A stretch of DNA of 64,000 nucleotides from Pseudomonas benzenivorans (lineage in GTDB: Bacteria; Pseudomonadota; Gammaproteobacteria; Pseudomonadales; Pseudomonadaceae): positions 2,170,001-2,234,000 of the forward strand of contig NZ_CP137892.1 of NCBI RefSeq assembly GCF_033547155.1, in the 5' to 3' direction. Both the position numbers and the translations under genes were made by a program. Of this stretch, positions 38,291 to 50,750 are shown piece after piece (within the stretch, counting starts at the first letter, position 1; each line of letters starts with the position of its first letter). Under the pieces are notes generated by a model. That model was not told the origin of the DNA, did not search any database, and saw nothing but the letters and a program-made list of their open reading frames with translations.

Positions 38291-40243
38291 TCAGCCCTCG
38301 TCCAGCTCCACCAGCACGCTGCCCTCGGCGACCATCTCGCCTTCGCCGCAGTACAGCGCCTTGACCGTGCCGGCATGGGGCGCGCGGATGCTGTGCTCCA
38401 TTTTCATCGCCTCCAACACCACCAGGGCGGTGCCGGCCTCGACCGCCTGGCCGGCCTCGACCAGTACGCGGACGATGCTGCCGTTCATCGGCGCGGTCAG
38501 GCCGCCATGGTGGGCGTGACTGGCCTCGGCCTCGGCGATCGGGTCGACCCGGCTGATGCAGTGCAGCTCGCCCTGGAACTCCAGGTACAGGCTGTCGCCG
38601 CGGCGTACCGCCAGGTGCTGGCGGCGCAGGCCGTCCTGCTCGACCTGCAACCACTCGCCCTCAAGGCGGACGCTACTGGCGGCCGCGTGGCGCAGGCGCA
38701 CCACCTGGCTTTCGCCGTTGCAGGCCAGGTGCAGGTCGATTTCGCGCGGCAGGCCGGCACGCCAGCCCGCGGTGGCGCTCCAGGGCGAGTGGTAGTCCTC
38801 GTGCTTGCGTCGCAGTGGCTCGCTCTGTACCAAGGCTTCGCCGGCCAGCTGCCAGAACTCGGCCGGCAGTGTGTCGGCGGCCGGCAGCAGCTGGGCTTCG
38901 TGACGCGGAATGAAGCCGGTATCCAGCTCGGCCTCGGCGAAGGCCGGATGGGCCAGCACGCGGCGCAGGAAGGTCAGGTTGGTCCTGACCCCGCCGACGG
39001 CCGTCTCGTCGAGCATGGCCAGCAGGCGCAGGCGCGCCTCCTCGCGGTTGTCGCCCCAGGCGATCAGCTTGCCGAGCATGGGATCGTAGAAGGGCGACAC
39101 CTCGTCGTTCTCGGCCACGCCGCTGTCGACTCGGCGGCCCGGGCCCGACTGGGCCTCGCGATATAGGGACAGGGTGCCGGTGGAGGGCAGGAAGTCGTTA
39201 TCCGGGTCCTCGGCGTACAGGCGTACCTCGATGGCGTGGCCGGTCAGCGGCACCTGTTCCTGGGTCAGAGGCAGCGCCTCGCCCCGGGCCACGCGAATCT
39301 GCCAGGCGACCAGATCCAGGCCGGTGATGGCCTCGGTGACCGGGTGTTCGACCTGCAGGCGGGTGTTCATCTCCATAAAGAAGAAATCGCCGCGCTCGTC
39401 CAGCAGGAACTCCACGGTACCGGCGCCGACATAGCCGATGGCCTGGGCGGCCTTGACCGCCGCCTCGCCCATGGCGCGGCGCAGCTCCGGGGTCAGGCCC
39501 GGTGCCGGCGCCTCCTCGACCACCTTCTGGTGGCGGCGCTGGATCGAGCAGTCGCGCTCGTTGAGGTACAGGCAGTGGCCGTGCTGGTCGGCGAACACCT
39601 GGATCTCCACGTGGCGCGGCTTGAGCACGTATTTCTCCACCAGCATGCGCGCGTCGCCGAACGACGACTGCGCCTCGCGCTGGGCGCTGGCCAGGGCCTC
39701 GGCCAAATCGGCCTCGCGTTCGACCACCTTCATGCCCTTGCCGCCACCGCCGGCGGCGGCCTTGAGCAGCACCGGGTAGCCGATCACCTCGGCGGCGGCG
39801 CGGAAGGTCTCCAGGTCCTGGGCTTCGCCGTGGTAGCCGGGCACCAGGGGCACGCCAGCGGCCTCCATCAGGGCCTTGGCCGCCGACTTGCTGCCCATGG
39901 CATCGATGGCGCTGGCTGGCGGGCCGAGGAACACCAGCCCGGCGGCTTCGATGGCGCGGGCGAAGCCGGCGTTTTCGGAGAGGAAGCCGTAGCCCGGGTG
40001 AATGGCCTGGGCGCCGCTGGCCTTGGCCGCCGCTATTAGAGCGTCTATGCGCAGGTAGCTGTCGGCCGGCTTGGCGCCGCCCAGATCGATGGCGATGTCC
40101 GCCTCGCGCACGTGGCGGGCGCTGGCGTCGATGGCGCTGTGCACCGCCACGGTTTTCAGGCCCATGGCCTTGGCGGTGCGCATCACCCGGCAGGCGATCT
40201 CGCCGCGGTTGGCCACCAGCAATGTGTCGATATGGGTGCTCAT
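38291..40243 (-). CDS. liuD: Methylcrotonyl-CoA carboxylase, biotin-containing alpha subunit
   Basis: Carboxylates 3-methylcrotonyl-CoA together with LiuB. The 650 residues hold a biotin carboxylase (residues about 1-450: VANRGEIACRVMRTAKAMG, IHPGYGFLSENAGFA, the ATP Gly loop KAAAGGGGKGMKVVE, FMEMNTRLQVEHPVTE) and a C-terminal biotinyl domain with ALVVLEAMKMEHSIRAPH, the biotin Lys being in E-A-M-K-M. The start overlaps the liuC stop by four bases (ATGA). Confidence 0.97.
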   Translation of the reverse strand: MSTHIDTLLVANRGEIACRVMRTAKAMGLKTVAVHSAIDASARHVREADIAIDLGGAKPADSYLRIDALIAAAKASGAQAIHPGYGFLSENAGFARAIEAAGLVFLGPPASAIDAMGSKSAAKALMEAAGVPLVPGYHGEAQDLETFRAAAEVIGYPVLLKAAAGGGGKGMKVVEREADLAEALASAQREAQSSFGDARMLVEKYVLKPRHVEIQVFADQHGHCLYLNERDCSIQRRHQKVVEEAPAPGLTPELRRAMGEAAVKAAQAIGYVGAGTVEFLLDERGDFFFMEMNTRLQVEHPVTEAITGLDLVAWQIRVARGEALPLTQEQVPLTGHAIEVRLYAEDPDNDFLPSTGTLSLYREAQSGPGRRVDSGVAENDEVSPFYDPMLGKLIAWGDNREEARLRLLAMLDETAVGGVRTNLTFLRRVLAHPAFAEAELDTGFIPRHEAQLLPAADTLPAEFWQLAGEALVQSEPLRRKHEDYHSPWSATAGWRAGLPREIDLHLACNGESQVVRLRHAAASSVRLEGEWLQVEQDGLRRQHLAVRRGDSLYLEFQGELHCISRVDPIAEAEASHAHHGGLTAPMNGSIVRVLVEAGQAVEAGTALVVLEAMKMEHSIRAPHAGTVKALYCGEGEMVAEGSVLVELDEG

Positions 40244-41040
40244 GCGTGCGGCTCCTGCCAGGCGGGTTGGCGTTTAGTGAGGAAGGCATTGAGGCCCTCC
40301 TGGCCCTCGGCGCTGACGCGGATGCGGGCGATGGCGTTCTCGGTGTAGCGGCGCAGGGCCGGGGTCAGCACGCCGCTGCCGACTTCGCGCAGCAGGTCCT
40401 TGGTGGCCTGCATGGCCTGGGGGCTGTTCTGCAGTAGGTTGGCGATCCACTGCTCGACCGCGCCGTCCAGCTCGTCGGCCGGGTAGCTCTCGGCCAGCAG
40501 GCCCAGCTCGCGGGCCCGTTTTCCGTCGAAGCGTTCGGCGGTCAGGGCATAGCGGCGGGCGGCCCGCTCGCCCATGGCCTGTACCACGAAGGGGCTGATC
40601 ACCGCCGGAGCCAGGCCGATGCGCACCTCGGACAGGCTGAACAGCGCGTCCGTCGTGCCGATGGCCATGTCGCAGCAACTCACCAGACCGACGGCGCCGC
40701 CGAAGGCCGCGCCCTGAACCACTGCCAGGGTGGGAATCGGCAGGCGGTGCAGGTTGTACATCAATTCGGCCAGCTCGCGGGCATCGTTCAGGTTGGCGTT
40801 GTAATCCAGCGCCGCCGAGACCTGCATCCAGGCCAGGTCCGCGCCGGCGGAAAAATGCTTGCCGCGTCCGCGCAGCAGCAGGAAGCGCAGGCCCTTGTCA
40901 TCCTTGATCGCGTCCAGGGCGAGGATCAGCTCGCGGATCATCTGCGCGTTGAAGGCGTTGTTCTTCTCCGGACGGTTCAGCCAGAGGGTGGCGAAGCCGC
41001 GCGGGTCTTTCTCGAGTTGTAGGGTGTTGAAGTCGGTCAT
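40240..41040 (-). CDS. liuC: 3-methylglutaconyl-CoA hydratase (crotonase family)
   Basis: Hydrates 3-methylglutaconyl-CoA to HMG-CoA. A 266-residue crotonase: RGRGKHFSAGADLAWM forms the first oxyanion-hole strand, VQGAAFGGAVGLVSCCDM the second, and LSEVRIGLAPAVISPFVV carries the catalytic-site region (Glu in S-E-V-R-I-G). It sits between liuB (15 bp upstream) and liuD (4-bp overlap), the normal Pseudomonas order, which fixes the assignment among many crotonase paralogues. Confidence 0.95.
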   Translation of the reverse strand: MTDFNTLQLEKDPRGFATLWLNRPEKNNAFNAQMIRELILALDAIKDDKGLRFLLLRGRGKHFSAGADLAWMQVSAALDYNANLNDARELAELMYNLHRLPIPTLAVVQGAAFGGAVGLVSCCDMAIGTTDALFSLSEVRIGLAPAVISPFVVQAMGERAARRYALTAERFDGKRARELGLLAESYPADELDGAVEQWIANLLQNSPQAMQATKDLLREVGSGVLTPALRRYTENAIARIRVSAEGQEGLNAFLTKRQPAWQEPHA

Positions 41041-41055
41041 GGTCGAATCCCTGGC

Positions 41056-42663
<1,608 letters not shown>

Positions 42664-42675
42664 GTGCGCTTCCTG

Positions 42676-42748
42676 TAGGGTGCGCCGTGCGCACCGTTGC
42701 CCTGGTTGCGGTGCGCGCGGCCTCGGCGGCCCCGCACACCCTACGGGT
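42676..42748. repeat. Palindromic intergenic repeat element (short form) in the liu operon
   Basis: About 73 bp with ends TAGGGTG and CACCCTA, filling the liuA-liuB gap and touching the liuA stop codon. The first 20 bases are identical to 38131-38150 and form the hairpin GGTGCGC/GCGCACC; a second GC-rich hairpin follows. Short version of the element at 38131. Confidence 0.7.
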
Positions 42749-43911
42749 CACTTGGTCTCGTTGAACAGCTCGCGGCCGATCAGCATGCGGCGAATCTCGC
42801 TGGTGCCGGCGCCGATCTCGTAGAGCTTGGCGTCGCGCAGCAGGCGGCCGGTGGGGAACTCGTTGATGTAGCCGTTGCCGCCGAGGATCTGGATCGCCTC
42901 CAGGGCCATCTGGGTGGCGCGCTCGGCGCTGTAGAGGATCACCCCGGCGGCATCCTTGCGGGTGGTCTCGCCGCGGTCGCAGGCCTGGGCCACGGCATAG
43001 AGGTAGGCGCGGCTGGCGTTGAGCTGGGTGTACATGTCGGCGACCTTGCCCTGGATCAGCTGGAACTCGCCGATGCTCTGGCCGAACTGCTTGCGGTCGT
43101 GGATATAGGGCACCACCACGTCCAGGCAGGCCTGCATGATGCCGATCGGACCGCCGGCCAGGACCACGCGCTCGTAGTCCAGGCCGCTCATCAGCACCTT
43201 CACGCCGCCGTTCTCCACGCCGAGGATGTTCTCCTCCGGCACCTCGACGTCATCGAAGAACAGCTCGCAGGTGTTGGAGCCGCGCATGCCCAGCTTGTCG
43301 AACTTGTTGCCGCGGGAAAAACCCTTCCAGTCGCGCTCGACGATAAAGGCGGTGATGCCGTGGGCGCCCCTGTCCAGGTCGGTCTTGGCGTAGATCACGT
43401 AGGTGTTGGCGTCCGGGCCGTTGGTGATCCAGGTCTTGGAGCCGTTGAGCACGAAGCGGTCGCCGCGGCGCTCGGCGCGCAGCTTCATCGATACCACGTC
43501 GGAGCCGGCGTTGGGCTCGCTCATGGCCAGGGCGCCGACGTGCTCGCCGCTGATCAGCTTGGGCAGGTACCTGGCCTTCTGCGCGGCCGTGCCGTTGCGG
43601 TTGATCTGGTTGACGCACAGGTTGGAGTGGGCGCCGTAGGACAGGCCGACCGAGGCCGAGGCGCGGCTGATCTCCTCGATGGCGACCACGTGAGCCAGGT
43701 ACCCCAGCCCCGCGCCGCCGTACTCCTCGGACACGGTGACACCGAGCAGGCCCATCTCGCCGAACTTCTTCCACATGTCGGCGGGGAACAGGTTGTCGCT
43801 GTCGATGGCGGCGGCGCGCGGCGCCAGCTCGGCGGCGACGAAGGCCTGGACCTGCTCGCGCAGCATGTCGATGGTCTCGCCCAGGGCGAAGTTGAGGGAC
43901 GGATAGCTCAT
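42748..43911 (-). CDS. liuA: Isovaleryl-CoA dehydrogenase
   Basis: FAD enzyme oxidising isovaleryl-CoA to 3-methylcrotonyl-CoA. A 387-residue acyl-CoA dehydrogenase with [17 protein letters not shown] and [17 protein letters not shown] in the flavin-binding middle domain. The catalytic base is in [18 protein letters not shown]: the Glu sits on helix G, as in isovaleryl-CoA dehydrogenases, and not at the usual C-terminal position. [20 protein letters not shown] completes the family. First structural gene after liuR (29 bp gap). Confidence 0.97.
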   Translation of the reverse strand: MSYPSLNFALGETIDMLREQVQAFVAAELAPRAAAIDSDNLFPADMWKKFGEMGLLGVTVSEEYGGAGLGYLAHVVAIEEISRASASVGLSYGAHSNLCVNQINRNGTAAQKARYLPKLISGEHVGALAMSEPNAGSDVVSMKLRAERRGDRFVLNGSKTWITNGPDANTYVIYAKTDLDRGAHGITAFIVERDWKGFSRGNKFDKLGMRGSNTCELFFDDVEVPEENILGVENGGVKVLMSGLDYERVVLAGGPIGIMQACLDVVVPYIHDRKQFGQSIGEFQLIQGKVADMYTQLNASRAYLYAVAQACDRGETTRKDAAGVILYSAERATQMALEAIQILGGNGYINEFPTGRLLRDAKLYEIGAGTSEIRRMLIGRELFNETK

Positions 43912-43940
43912 GGTTCCACCTGTGATTGTTAGCTTTGAGT

Positions 43941-44339
43941 TCAGGAGTTAACGCTTTGTTTTTTATCTGTTTCAGCCAGCGCGATCAGGCAGCGCTCCTC
44001 GGCTGTATCCAATTCCAGCTGCATTTGTTGAATGTCCAGCAGCTGCTGCTGCAACTGGTCACGGCGCTCGGCGATCTTGTCCATGAAGGTCTCCAGCTGC
44101 TTGCGGTTGCCGTGGCTCGGGTCGTACAGCTCGATCAACTCCTTGCACTCGGCCAGGGAGAAACCGATGCGCTTGCCGCGCAGGATCAGCTTGAGGGTCA
44201 CCTTGTCCTTGGCGCTGTAGATGCGCTCCTGGCCGCGCCGCTCCGGGCTGAGCATGCCTTGCTCCTCGTAGAAGCGAATGGCGCGGGTGGTGATGTCCAG
44301 CTCGCGGGCCAGGTCGGAGATGCTGTAGGTCGCAGCCAT
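43941..44339 (-). CDS. liuR: MerR-family regulator of leucine/isovalerate catabolism
   Basis: A 132-residue MerR-type repressor. The winged HTH is [20 protein letters not shown] followed by [17 protein letters not shown]. The dimerisation helix is residues about 80-118 ([20 protein letters not shown]). No metal-binding cysteine set is present; LiuR proteins respond to a branched-chain acyl-CoA intermediate. It is the promoter-proximal gene of the liu operon, and its presumed operator lies 21 bp upstream of its ATG. Confidence 0.95.
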   Translation of the reverse strand: MAATYSISDLARELDITTRAIRFYEEQGMLSPERRGQERIYSAKDKVTLKLILRGKRIGFSLAECKELIELYDPSHGNRKQLETFMDKIAERRDQLQQQLLDIQQMQLELDTAEERCLIALAETDKKQSVNS

Positions 44340-44360
44340 GGCGGGGTCTCGTTGATTTAC

Positions 44361-44378
44361 CTTTACGTTAACGTAAAG
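44361..44378. promoter_or_regulatory. LiuR operator of the liu operon
   Basis: Perfect 18-bp palindrome CTTTACGTTAACGTAAAG. It overlaps the probable -10 element of the liuR promoter, so binding would block transcription. The core TTACGTT/AACGTAA recurs at 48962. Confidence 0.75.
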
Positions 44379-44398
44379 CTGAAATTGGATTTAGTCAA
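44370..44398 (-). promoter_or_regulatory. Candidate liuR-liuABCDE promoter
   Basis: On the minus strand TTGACT (44398-44393), 17-bp spacer, TACGTT (44375-44370). The -35 is close to consensus; the -10 is weaker and lies inside the LiuR palindrome. Confidence 0.5.
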
Positions 44399-44485
44399 CG
44401 GGCGTGTTCGGCCGTTAGTCGCACGGGGCAGCAGGATGGGATGCGGGGGGCGACGGGGGAGTAGGGCGGCACGGGCCGAGGGGAC

Positions 44486-44529
44486 ACGAATAAGAAGGCA
44501 GCTCCAGGGCGTAGGTCCTAGAGCTGCCC
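44486..44529 (-). terminator. Intrinsic terminator of the first subtilase gene
   Basis: On the minus strand GGCAGCTC-T-AGG pairs with CCT-G-GAGCTGCC, followed by TTCTTATTCG. Arms at 44521-44528 and 44497-44504. A GC-rich dyad closer to the gene (CCCGCCAG/CTGGCGGG, 44534-44554) lacks a T-tract. Confidence 0.6.
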
Positions 44530-44574
44530 ACACCCCGCCAGATCAGCTGGCGGGAAAGCGGAGGGGGTTGTGGC

Positions 44575-46290
44575 TTAGTAACGCGCCACCAATGTCGCCC
44601 CGCTATAGCTGGACGCACCGCTTACCACTACATAGTAGGTACCGGCCTGGGGGGCACTGAAGGCGCAGCTTTCGTTGTTGTTGCTGCGCCGCGGACGGCA
44701 GTCGTAACTGGAACTGGTCGGCGCGGCACCGTAGCGCACGTAGAGGTCGGCATTGCCCGTGCCGCCGGAGAGGCTGATGGTCAGGCGGCTGGCGCCGGCC
44801 GGCAGGGTGATGCTGTAGGACTTCATCGATCGTCTGCCGCCGGACAGGCCGGTGACGGGGACACCGTTGAACAGGTTGTCCTGGTTGACTGCGGGCGGTC
44901 CGGCCTGCACATCCACCGCCGCGCGGGCGTCGACTATACCGCTGCCACAGCCTTCCGCGCAGGCCACGGGTAGCGGCCGAGCGGTGCTCTTGAGGTTGCT
45001 TTCCACTTGCGCCGGCAGCTGCGGCTTGGCCGCCTGCATCAGTGCTACGACCCCGGCGACGTGGGGCGCGGCCATGGAGGTGCCGTTGTAGTAGGCATAG
45101 GAGGGCGCGCCCGGCACGGTAGTGCCGGTGTTGAGGAGAGACAGGATGCTTGCGCCCGGCGCGGCCACATCGACCACCGGGCCGTAGTTGGAGAAGCTCG
45201 CGCGGGCGCCGCTGCGGGTGGTGGCCGCCACCGCGATGACGTTGTTGCAGTTGGCCGGGGTGAAATTGGCCGCGTTGGCGTTGCTGTTACCGGCTGCCAC
45301 CACCACGGTGGTGCCGCGGCTGACCGCGCTGTCGATGGCGTTCTGCGTGGTGAGGCTGCAGGCGCCGCTGCCGCCCAGGCTCATGTTGATCACCTGGGCC
45401 GGGGTGCTGGTCATCGGCACGCCGCTGACGCTGCCGCCGGACGCCCAGATGATGCCGTCGGCGATGTCCGAGGTGTAGCCGCCGCAGGTGCCGAGCACGC
45501 GCACCGGCATGATCTTGGCGTTATAGGCCACACCGGCAACGCCTTCTATGTTGTTGGTGAGGGCCGCGACTGTGCCGGCGACATGGGTGCCGTGCCAGCT
45601 GGAGTTCTTCGGCGTGCCGCACTGGCCGCTGGTCCAGTCGCCCGGATCGCTGGGGTCGGCGTCGCGGCCGTCGCCGTCGTTGGCCACCGTGGTGTCGGCG
45701 ATCATGTCGTAGCCGGCGATGATGTTGCCGTTGAGGTCCGGGTGATGGGTGATGCCGGTGTCCAGCACGGCAACCACCGCACCGCTGCCGGTGGAGCGAT
45801 CCCAGGCCGTAGGCAGGTTGATGCCACCGGTGGGCTCGTAGTAGTGCCACTGCTCGTTGTAGCGCGAATCGTTCGGGGTGTAGACCGGCTGGAGCAGGGC
45901 GTCGACCTCGACGTACTCGACGCTGGGGTTGTTCGCCAGTTCCTGCAGCAAGGCGGTGGCCTCCAGACGGTCGAGCTTGCGTACGGATCTGATGACGTCG
46001 GCGCCGACTGCGGTACGTCGCAAGTGGCCGATGGCCAAGCCGCGACGCAGTCCAGCCCGGTTCAGGGCCTGGGCGCGCAGGCTGCTGCTGGCCTGCTCGC
46101 CACTGCCGCTGCGGTACTTGACGATGAAACGGTCGTAGCTCTTGCCTTCCTTGAGCATGCTGGCGTTGATGCGGGCGGCGTCGCTGCCGGGCGCGGAAAA
46201 GGTCATGGGCGCTGCGATGACCAGGGCACAGGCGGCAGCCAATGCATGGACGCGAAGCGTTCGACGGGTACGAGTCTGAGTAGAAAACAC
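44575..46290 (-). CDS. Secreted subtilisin-like serine protease (S8) with PPC domain, copy A
   Basis: Extracellular endopeptidase precursor of 571 aa. A signal peptide (TLRVHALAAACALVIAAPMT) is followed by an I9-like propeptide (residues about 40-135, with YDRFIVKYRSGSG). The peptidase domain has Asp177 (AVLDTGITHHPDLNG), His233 (SSWHGTHVAGT), oxyanion Asn335 (AAGNSNANA) and Ser405 (NGTSMAAPHVAG). The C-terminal PPC domain (about 495-571, SITLPAGASRLTISLSGGTG) is normally trimmed on secretion. The GTG at 46290 follows AGGGG and aligns exactly with the GTG of copy B, giving the same length; an ATG at 46311 has no ribosome site. Confidence 0.94.
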   Translation of the reverse strand: MFSTQTRTRRTLRVHALAAACALVIAAPMTFSAPGSDAARINASMLKEGKSYDRFIVKYRSGSGEQASSSLRAQALNRAGLRRGLAIGHLRRTAVGADVIRSVRKLDRLEATALLQELANNPSVEYVEVDALLQPVYTPNDSRYNEQWHYYEPTGGINLPTAWDRSTGSGAVVAVLDTGITHHPDLNGNIIAGYDMIADTTVANDGDGRDADPSDPGDWTSGQCGTPKNSSWHGTHVAGTVAALTNNIEGVAGVAYNAKIMPVRVLGTCGGYTSDIADGIIWASGGSVSGVPMTSTPAQVINMSLGGSGACSLTTQNAIDSAVSRGTTVVVAAGNSNANAANFTPANCNNVIAVAATTRSGARASFSNYGPVVDVAAPGASILSLLNTGTTVPGAPSYAYYNGTSMAAPHVAGVVALMQAAKPQLPAQVESNLKSTARPLPVACAEGCGSGIVDARAAVDVQAGPPAVNQDNLFNGVPVTGLSGGRRSMKSYSITLPAGASRLTISLSGGTGNADLYVRYGAAPTSSSYDCRPRRSNNNESCAFSAPQAGTYYVVVSGASSYSGATLVARY

Positions 46291-46720
46291 TGGTGCAACC
46301 CCTATAGGCATGGTTAAGGGCCGCAGGCTGCGACCCCGATTAAGGGAACTACTGCAGAGTGCTTCCAGCGCTTGCAGGGGGTGCCGGTTCACGGTCAGGC
46401 GATGCCGGGCGATTGCGAAGTCAAGAGGTCCTGTTCCTAGTTAACGGACTGCGCGTCCCTGTGCGGGGGCGACGACCTGGGGCCGTCGCGATCCTGCTGC
46501 ACCTATCTCCGAGCCTGTTGGGGCGAGACTCGAGGGGCGTCATAGTGGGCTCAGCTGGGTGAGCCGACGCGGCGCACTATGGAGTCGCTTCTGCTTATCG
46601 GCATAGCGCTGGAACCCTGGACTGCGACTGCCTTCACATTGCGACGAGCGGACACTGACCAGCGGCGGTGGCGGCTGGAAAGAGGTGCTGGACGGAGCGG
46701 ACAGGCCGCGCTGTGGCGGT
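46291..46720. other. Promoter/leader region of subtilase copy A
   Basis: About 430 bp without a gene. Several patches match the region upstream of copy B (for example GGACTGC-x-x-x-TCCCTGTG near 46447 and GCACTATGG at 46574-46582), so the leader was duplicated with the gene. No convincing -35/-10 was identified. Confidence 0.5.
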
Positions 46721-46749
46721 AAAAAAGCCCCCGAACAGACGGCGGGGGC
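46721..46749 (-). terminator. Intrinsic terminator of the second subtilase gene
   Basis: On the minus strand GCCCCCG (46749-46743), nine-base loop, CGGGGGC (46733-46727), then six T. It lies 19 bp after the stop codon of copy B. Confidence 0.88.
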
Positions 46750-46767
46750 AAGGGGAGGCGCCTGAGC

Positions 46768-48483
46768 CTAGTAGCGTGCTACCAGGCTGGCGCTGGAGTA
46801 GCTGGAATAACCACGCACCATCACGTGGTAGGTGCCCGCTTGCGGGGCGTTGAAGGTGCAGGTTTCGTTATTGCCGTTCAGGTAGGGACGGCAGTCATAG
46901 CTGCCGGTGCTCGGAGCCGAGCCGAAACGCACATACAGGTCGGCATCGCCGCTACCGCCGGACAGGGTGAAACTCAGACTGGAAACGCCCGCCGGAACCG
47001 TGATGCTGTACGTCTTGCTGGAGCCCTTGCTACCGGACAGGCCGTTGATCGGCTGGCCATTGAACAGGGTATCGTTGTTGACCGGCGGGCTACCGAGCTG
47101 AGCGTCGAGTGCCGCGCTGGCATCGACTATGCCGGTGCCACAGCCCCCCGAGCAGCTGCCGGGCAAGGGGCGGGTACTGCTTTTCAGGTTGCTCTCCACC
47201 TGCGCCGGGGTCTTGGGGGCGGCTGCCTGCATCAGGGCCACCACCCCGGCGACGTGGGGCGCGGCCATGGAGGTGCCGTTGTAGGCGGCGTAGCTGGCGC
47301 TCCCCGGAGTGGTGGTGCCGCTGTTGAGCGTGGACAGGATGCCAGAGCCCGGAGCGGCCACATCGACCACCGAACCGTAGTTGGAGAAGCTCGAACGCGA
47401 GCCGCTACGGGTGGTGGCCGCCACCGTGATGACGTTGTTGCAGTTGGCCGGGTTGAAGTTGGCCGCGTTGGCGTTGCTGTTGCCCGCGGCCACCACCACG
47501 CTGGTGCCACGGCTCACCGCACCGTTGATGGCGTTCTGCGTGGTGAGGCTGCAGCTGCCGCCGCCGCCCAGGCTCATGTTGATGACCTGGGCCGGGGTGC
47601 GGTTATTCGGCACGCCGCTGACGCTGCCGCCGGAGGCCCAGACGATGCCGTCGGCGATGTCGGAGGTGTAGCCGCCACAGGTGCCGAGCACACGCACCGG
47701 CATGATCTTCGCGCCATAGGCCACGCCTGCCACGCCGAGGCCGTTGTTGGTGACGGCCGCTATGGTGCCGGCGACATGGGTGCCGTGCCAGCTGGAGTCG
47801 CTGGGTTCGTCGCACTGGCCGGTGGTCCAGTCGCCCGGGTCGGAGGGGTCGGCATCGCGGCCGTCGCCGTCGTTGGCCACCGTGGTGTCGGAGATCATGT
47901 CGTAGCCGGCGATGACGTTACCGTTGAGATCCGGGTGGTCGGTGATCCCGGTATCCAGCACGGCGACCACCACGCCGCTGCCGGTGGAACGATCCCAGGC
48001 GGTGGGGGCGTTGATCCCGGCGGTGGCCTCGTAGTAGTGCCACTGCTCGTTGTAACGCGCGTCGTTCGGGGTGAATACCGGCTTGAGCAGGGCGTCCACC
48101 TCGACGTATTCGACGTTGGGGTTGGCGGCGATCTGTTGCATCAGGGCCTCGGCGCCGGCGCGGTCGAGCTTGCGGGCGGATTTGATGACATCGGCGCCGA
48201 CCGAGGTGCGCCGCAGATGGCCGACGCCCAGGCCCTGCAGCATGCCGGCCTGGTTCAGGGCCTGGGCGCGCATGCTGCTGCTGGCCAGTTCGCTGCTGCC
48301 GCTGCGGTACTTGACGATGAAGCGGTCGTAGGTCTTGCCTTCCTTGAGCATGCTGGTGTTGATGCGCGCGGCACCGACGTCCGGTGCGGCGAAGGCTGTA
48401 GGTGCAACCATCGCCAATGCGCAGGCGGTAGCCAGCGCATGGATGCGCAGTGCACGGGTAGTGCGAGTGCGGATAGGATTCAC
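46768..48483 (-). CDS. Secreted subtilisin-like serine protease (S8) with PPC domain, copy B
   Basis: Paralogue of copy A with identical length (571 aa) and the same layout: signal peptide (ALRIHALATACALAMVAPTAFA), propeptide with YDRFIVKYRSGSSELASSS, then the peptidase domain with AVLDTGITDHPDLNG (Asp), SSWHGTHVAGTIA (His) and NGTSMAAPHVAGVVAL (Ser), and a C-terminal PPC domain starting near YSITVPAGVSSLSFTLSGGS. The start is GTG at 48483 after AGGGGATA. Most differences from copy A lie in the signal, propeptide and PPC domain; the active-site regions are nearly identical. Each copy has its own terminator, so they are separate transcription units. Confidence 0.94.
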   Translation of the reverse strand: MNPIRTRTTRALRIHALATACALAMVAPTAFAAPDVGAARINTSMLKEGKTYDRFIVKYRSGSSELASSSMRAQALNQAGMLQGLGVGHLRRTSVGADVIKSARKLDRAGAEALMQQIAANPNVEYVEVDALLKPVFTPNDARYNEQWHYYEATAGINAPTAWDRSTGSGVVVAVLDTGITDHPDLNGNVIAGYDMISDTTVANDGDGRDADPSDPGDWTTGQCDEPSDSSWHGTHVAGTIAAVTNNGLGVAGVAYGAKIMPVRVLGTCGGYTSDIADGIVWASGGSVSGVPNNRTPAQVINMSLGGGGSCSLTTQNAINGAVSRGTSVVVAAGNSNANAANFNPANCNNVITVAATTRSGSRSSFSNYGSVVDVAAPGSGILSTLNSGTTTPGSASYAAYNGTSMAAPHVAGVVALMQAAAPKTPAQVESNLKSSTRPLPGSCSGGCGTGIVDASAALDAQLGSPPVNNDTLFNGQPINGLSGSKGSSKTYSITVPAGVSSLSFTLSGGSGDADLYVRFGSAPSTGSYDCRPYLNGNNETCTFNAPQAGTYHVMVRGYSSYSSASLVARY

Positions 48484-48960
48484 GTTTGCATATCCCCTGT
48501 AGTAGGTGGGTAACGCGGCCGCGGATTACGGCCGTGTTGGTTCCTGACCAAATAAGGATGTTCTGCAGCGTGCTTGTGGCGCCTGCAGAGTCCGGCGCGG
48601 CTTCTGCCTCGACCGAACTCTCGCGAATGCAAGGGCTGATGCCCTGTCTGCGGACTGCACATCCCTGTGTACGCCCGAGGTGTGTTGTCGCCTCGTGGTC
48701 CTTTCACTTCCTGGTGTTGCGGGTATTGCCATACTCAATTGCCTGGTACCACCAGACCCGCGTCGATCGCCCAGTCCAACCGGGTTGGAAAGGCGCGCGA
48801 GGCAGGCTTGATGCACTATGGTCCCAATTGAGCTGGTCAGCATAGCCCCGATTCTCCAGAGTGCTAGCGCGGTCACGCTCCGGTTGCGTGAGCGTCAGAG
48901 GAGTGGTCGCTCTTCGTGCGGCATTCGACGAAAAGGTTATGGACAGCCTGCAACGGCTTG
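48484..48960. other. Region upstream of subtilase copy B
   Basis: About 480 bp without a gene. It includes sequence homologous to the copy A leader (TGCGGACTGCACATCCCTGT near 48650, GCACTATGG at 48813-48821). It is the divergent promoter region shared with the acyl-CoA ligase operon. Confidence 0.5.
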
Positions 48961-48961
48961 C

Positions 48962-48981
48962 TTACGTTAACGTCAACGTAA
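48962..48981. promoter_or_regulatory. Second LiuR-type operator, upstream of the acyl-CoA ligase cluster
   Basis: TTACGTT-AACGTC-AACGTAA: the half-sites of the liuR palindrome (TTACGTT and AACGTAA) separated by six bases, where in the liuR operator they abut. It ends 67 bp before the ligase ATG. A possible -10 (TAAATA, 48979-48984) overlaps its right end. Confidence 0.65.
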
Positions 48982-49048
48982 ATAGACGGCGACGGTAGAG
49001 TCGCCTGTGGCAAGTCATAACCCATGACAAGTACAAGAAGGGAAGCCC

Positions 49049-50728
<1,680 letters not shown>

Positions 50729-50750
50729 TGCCGCAGGGCGCGGAGGCGGC

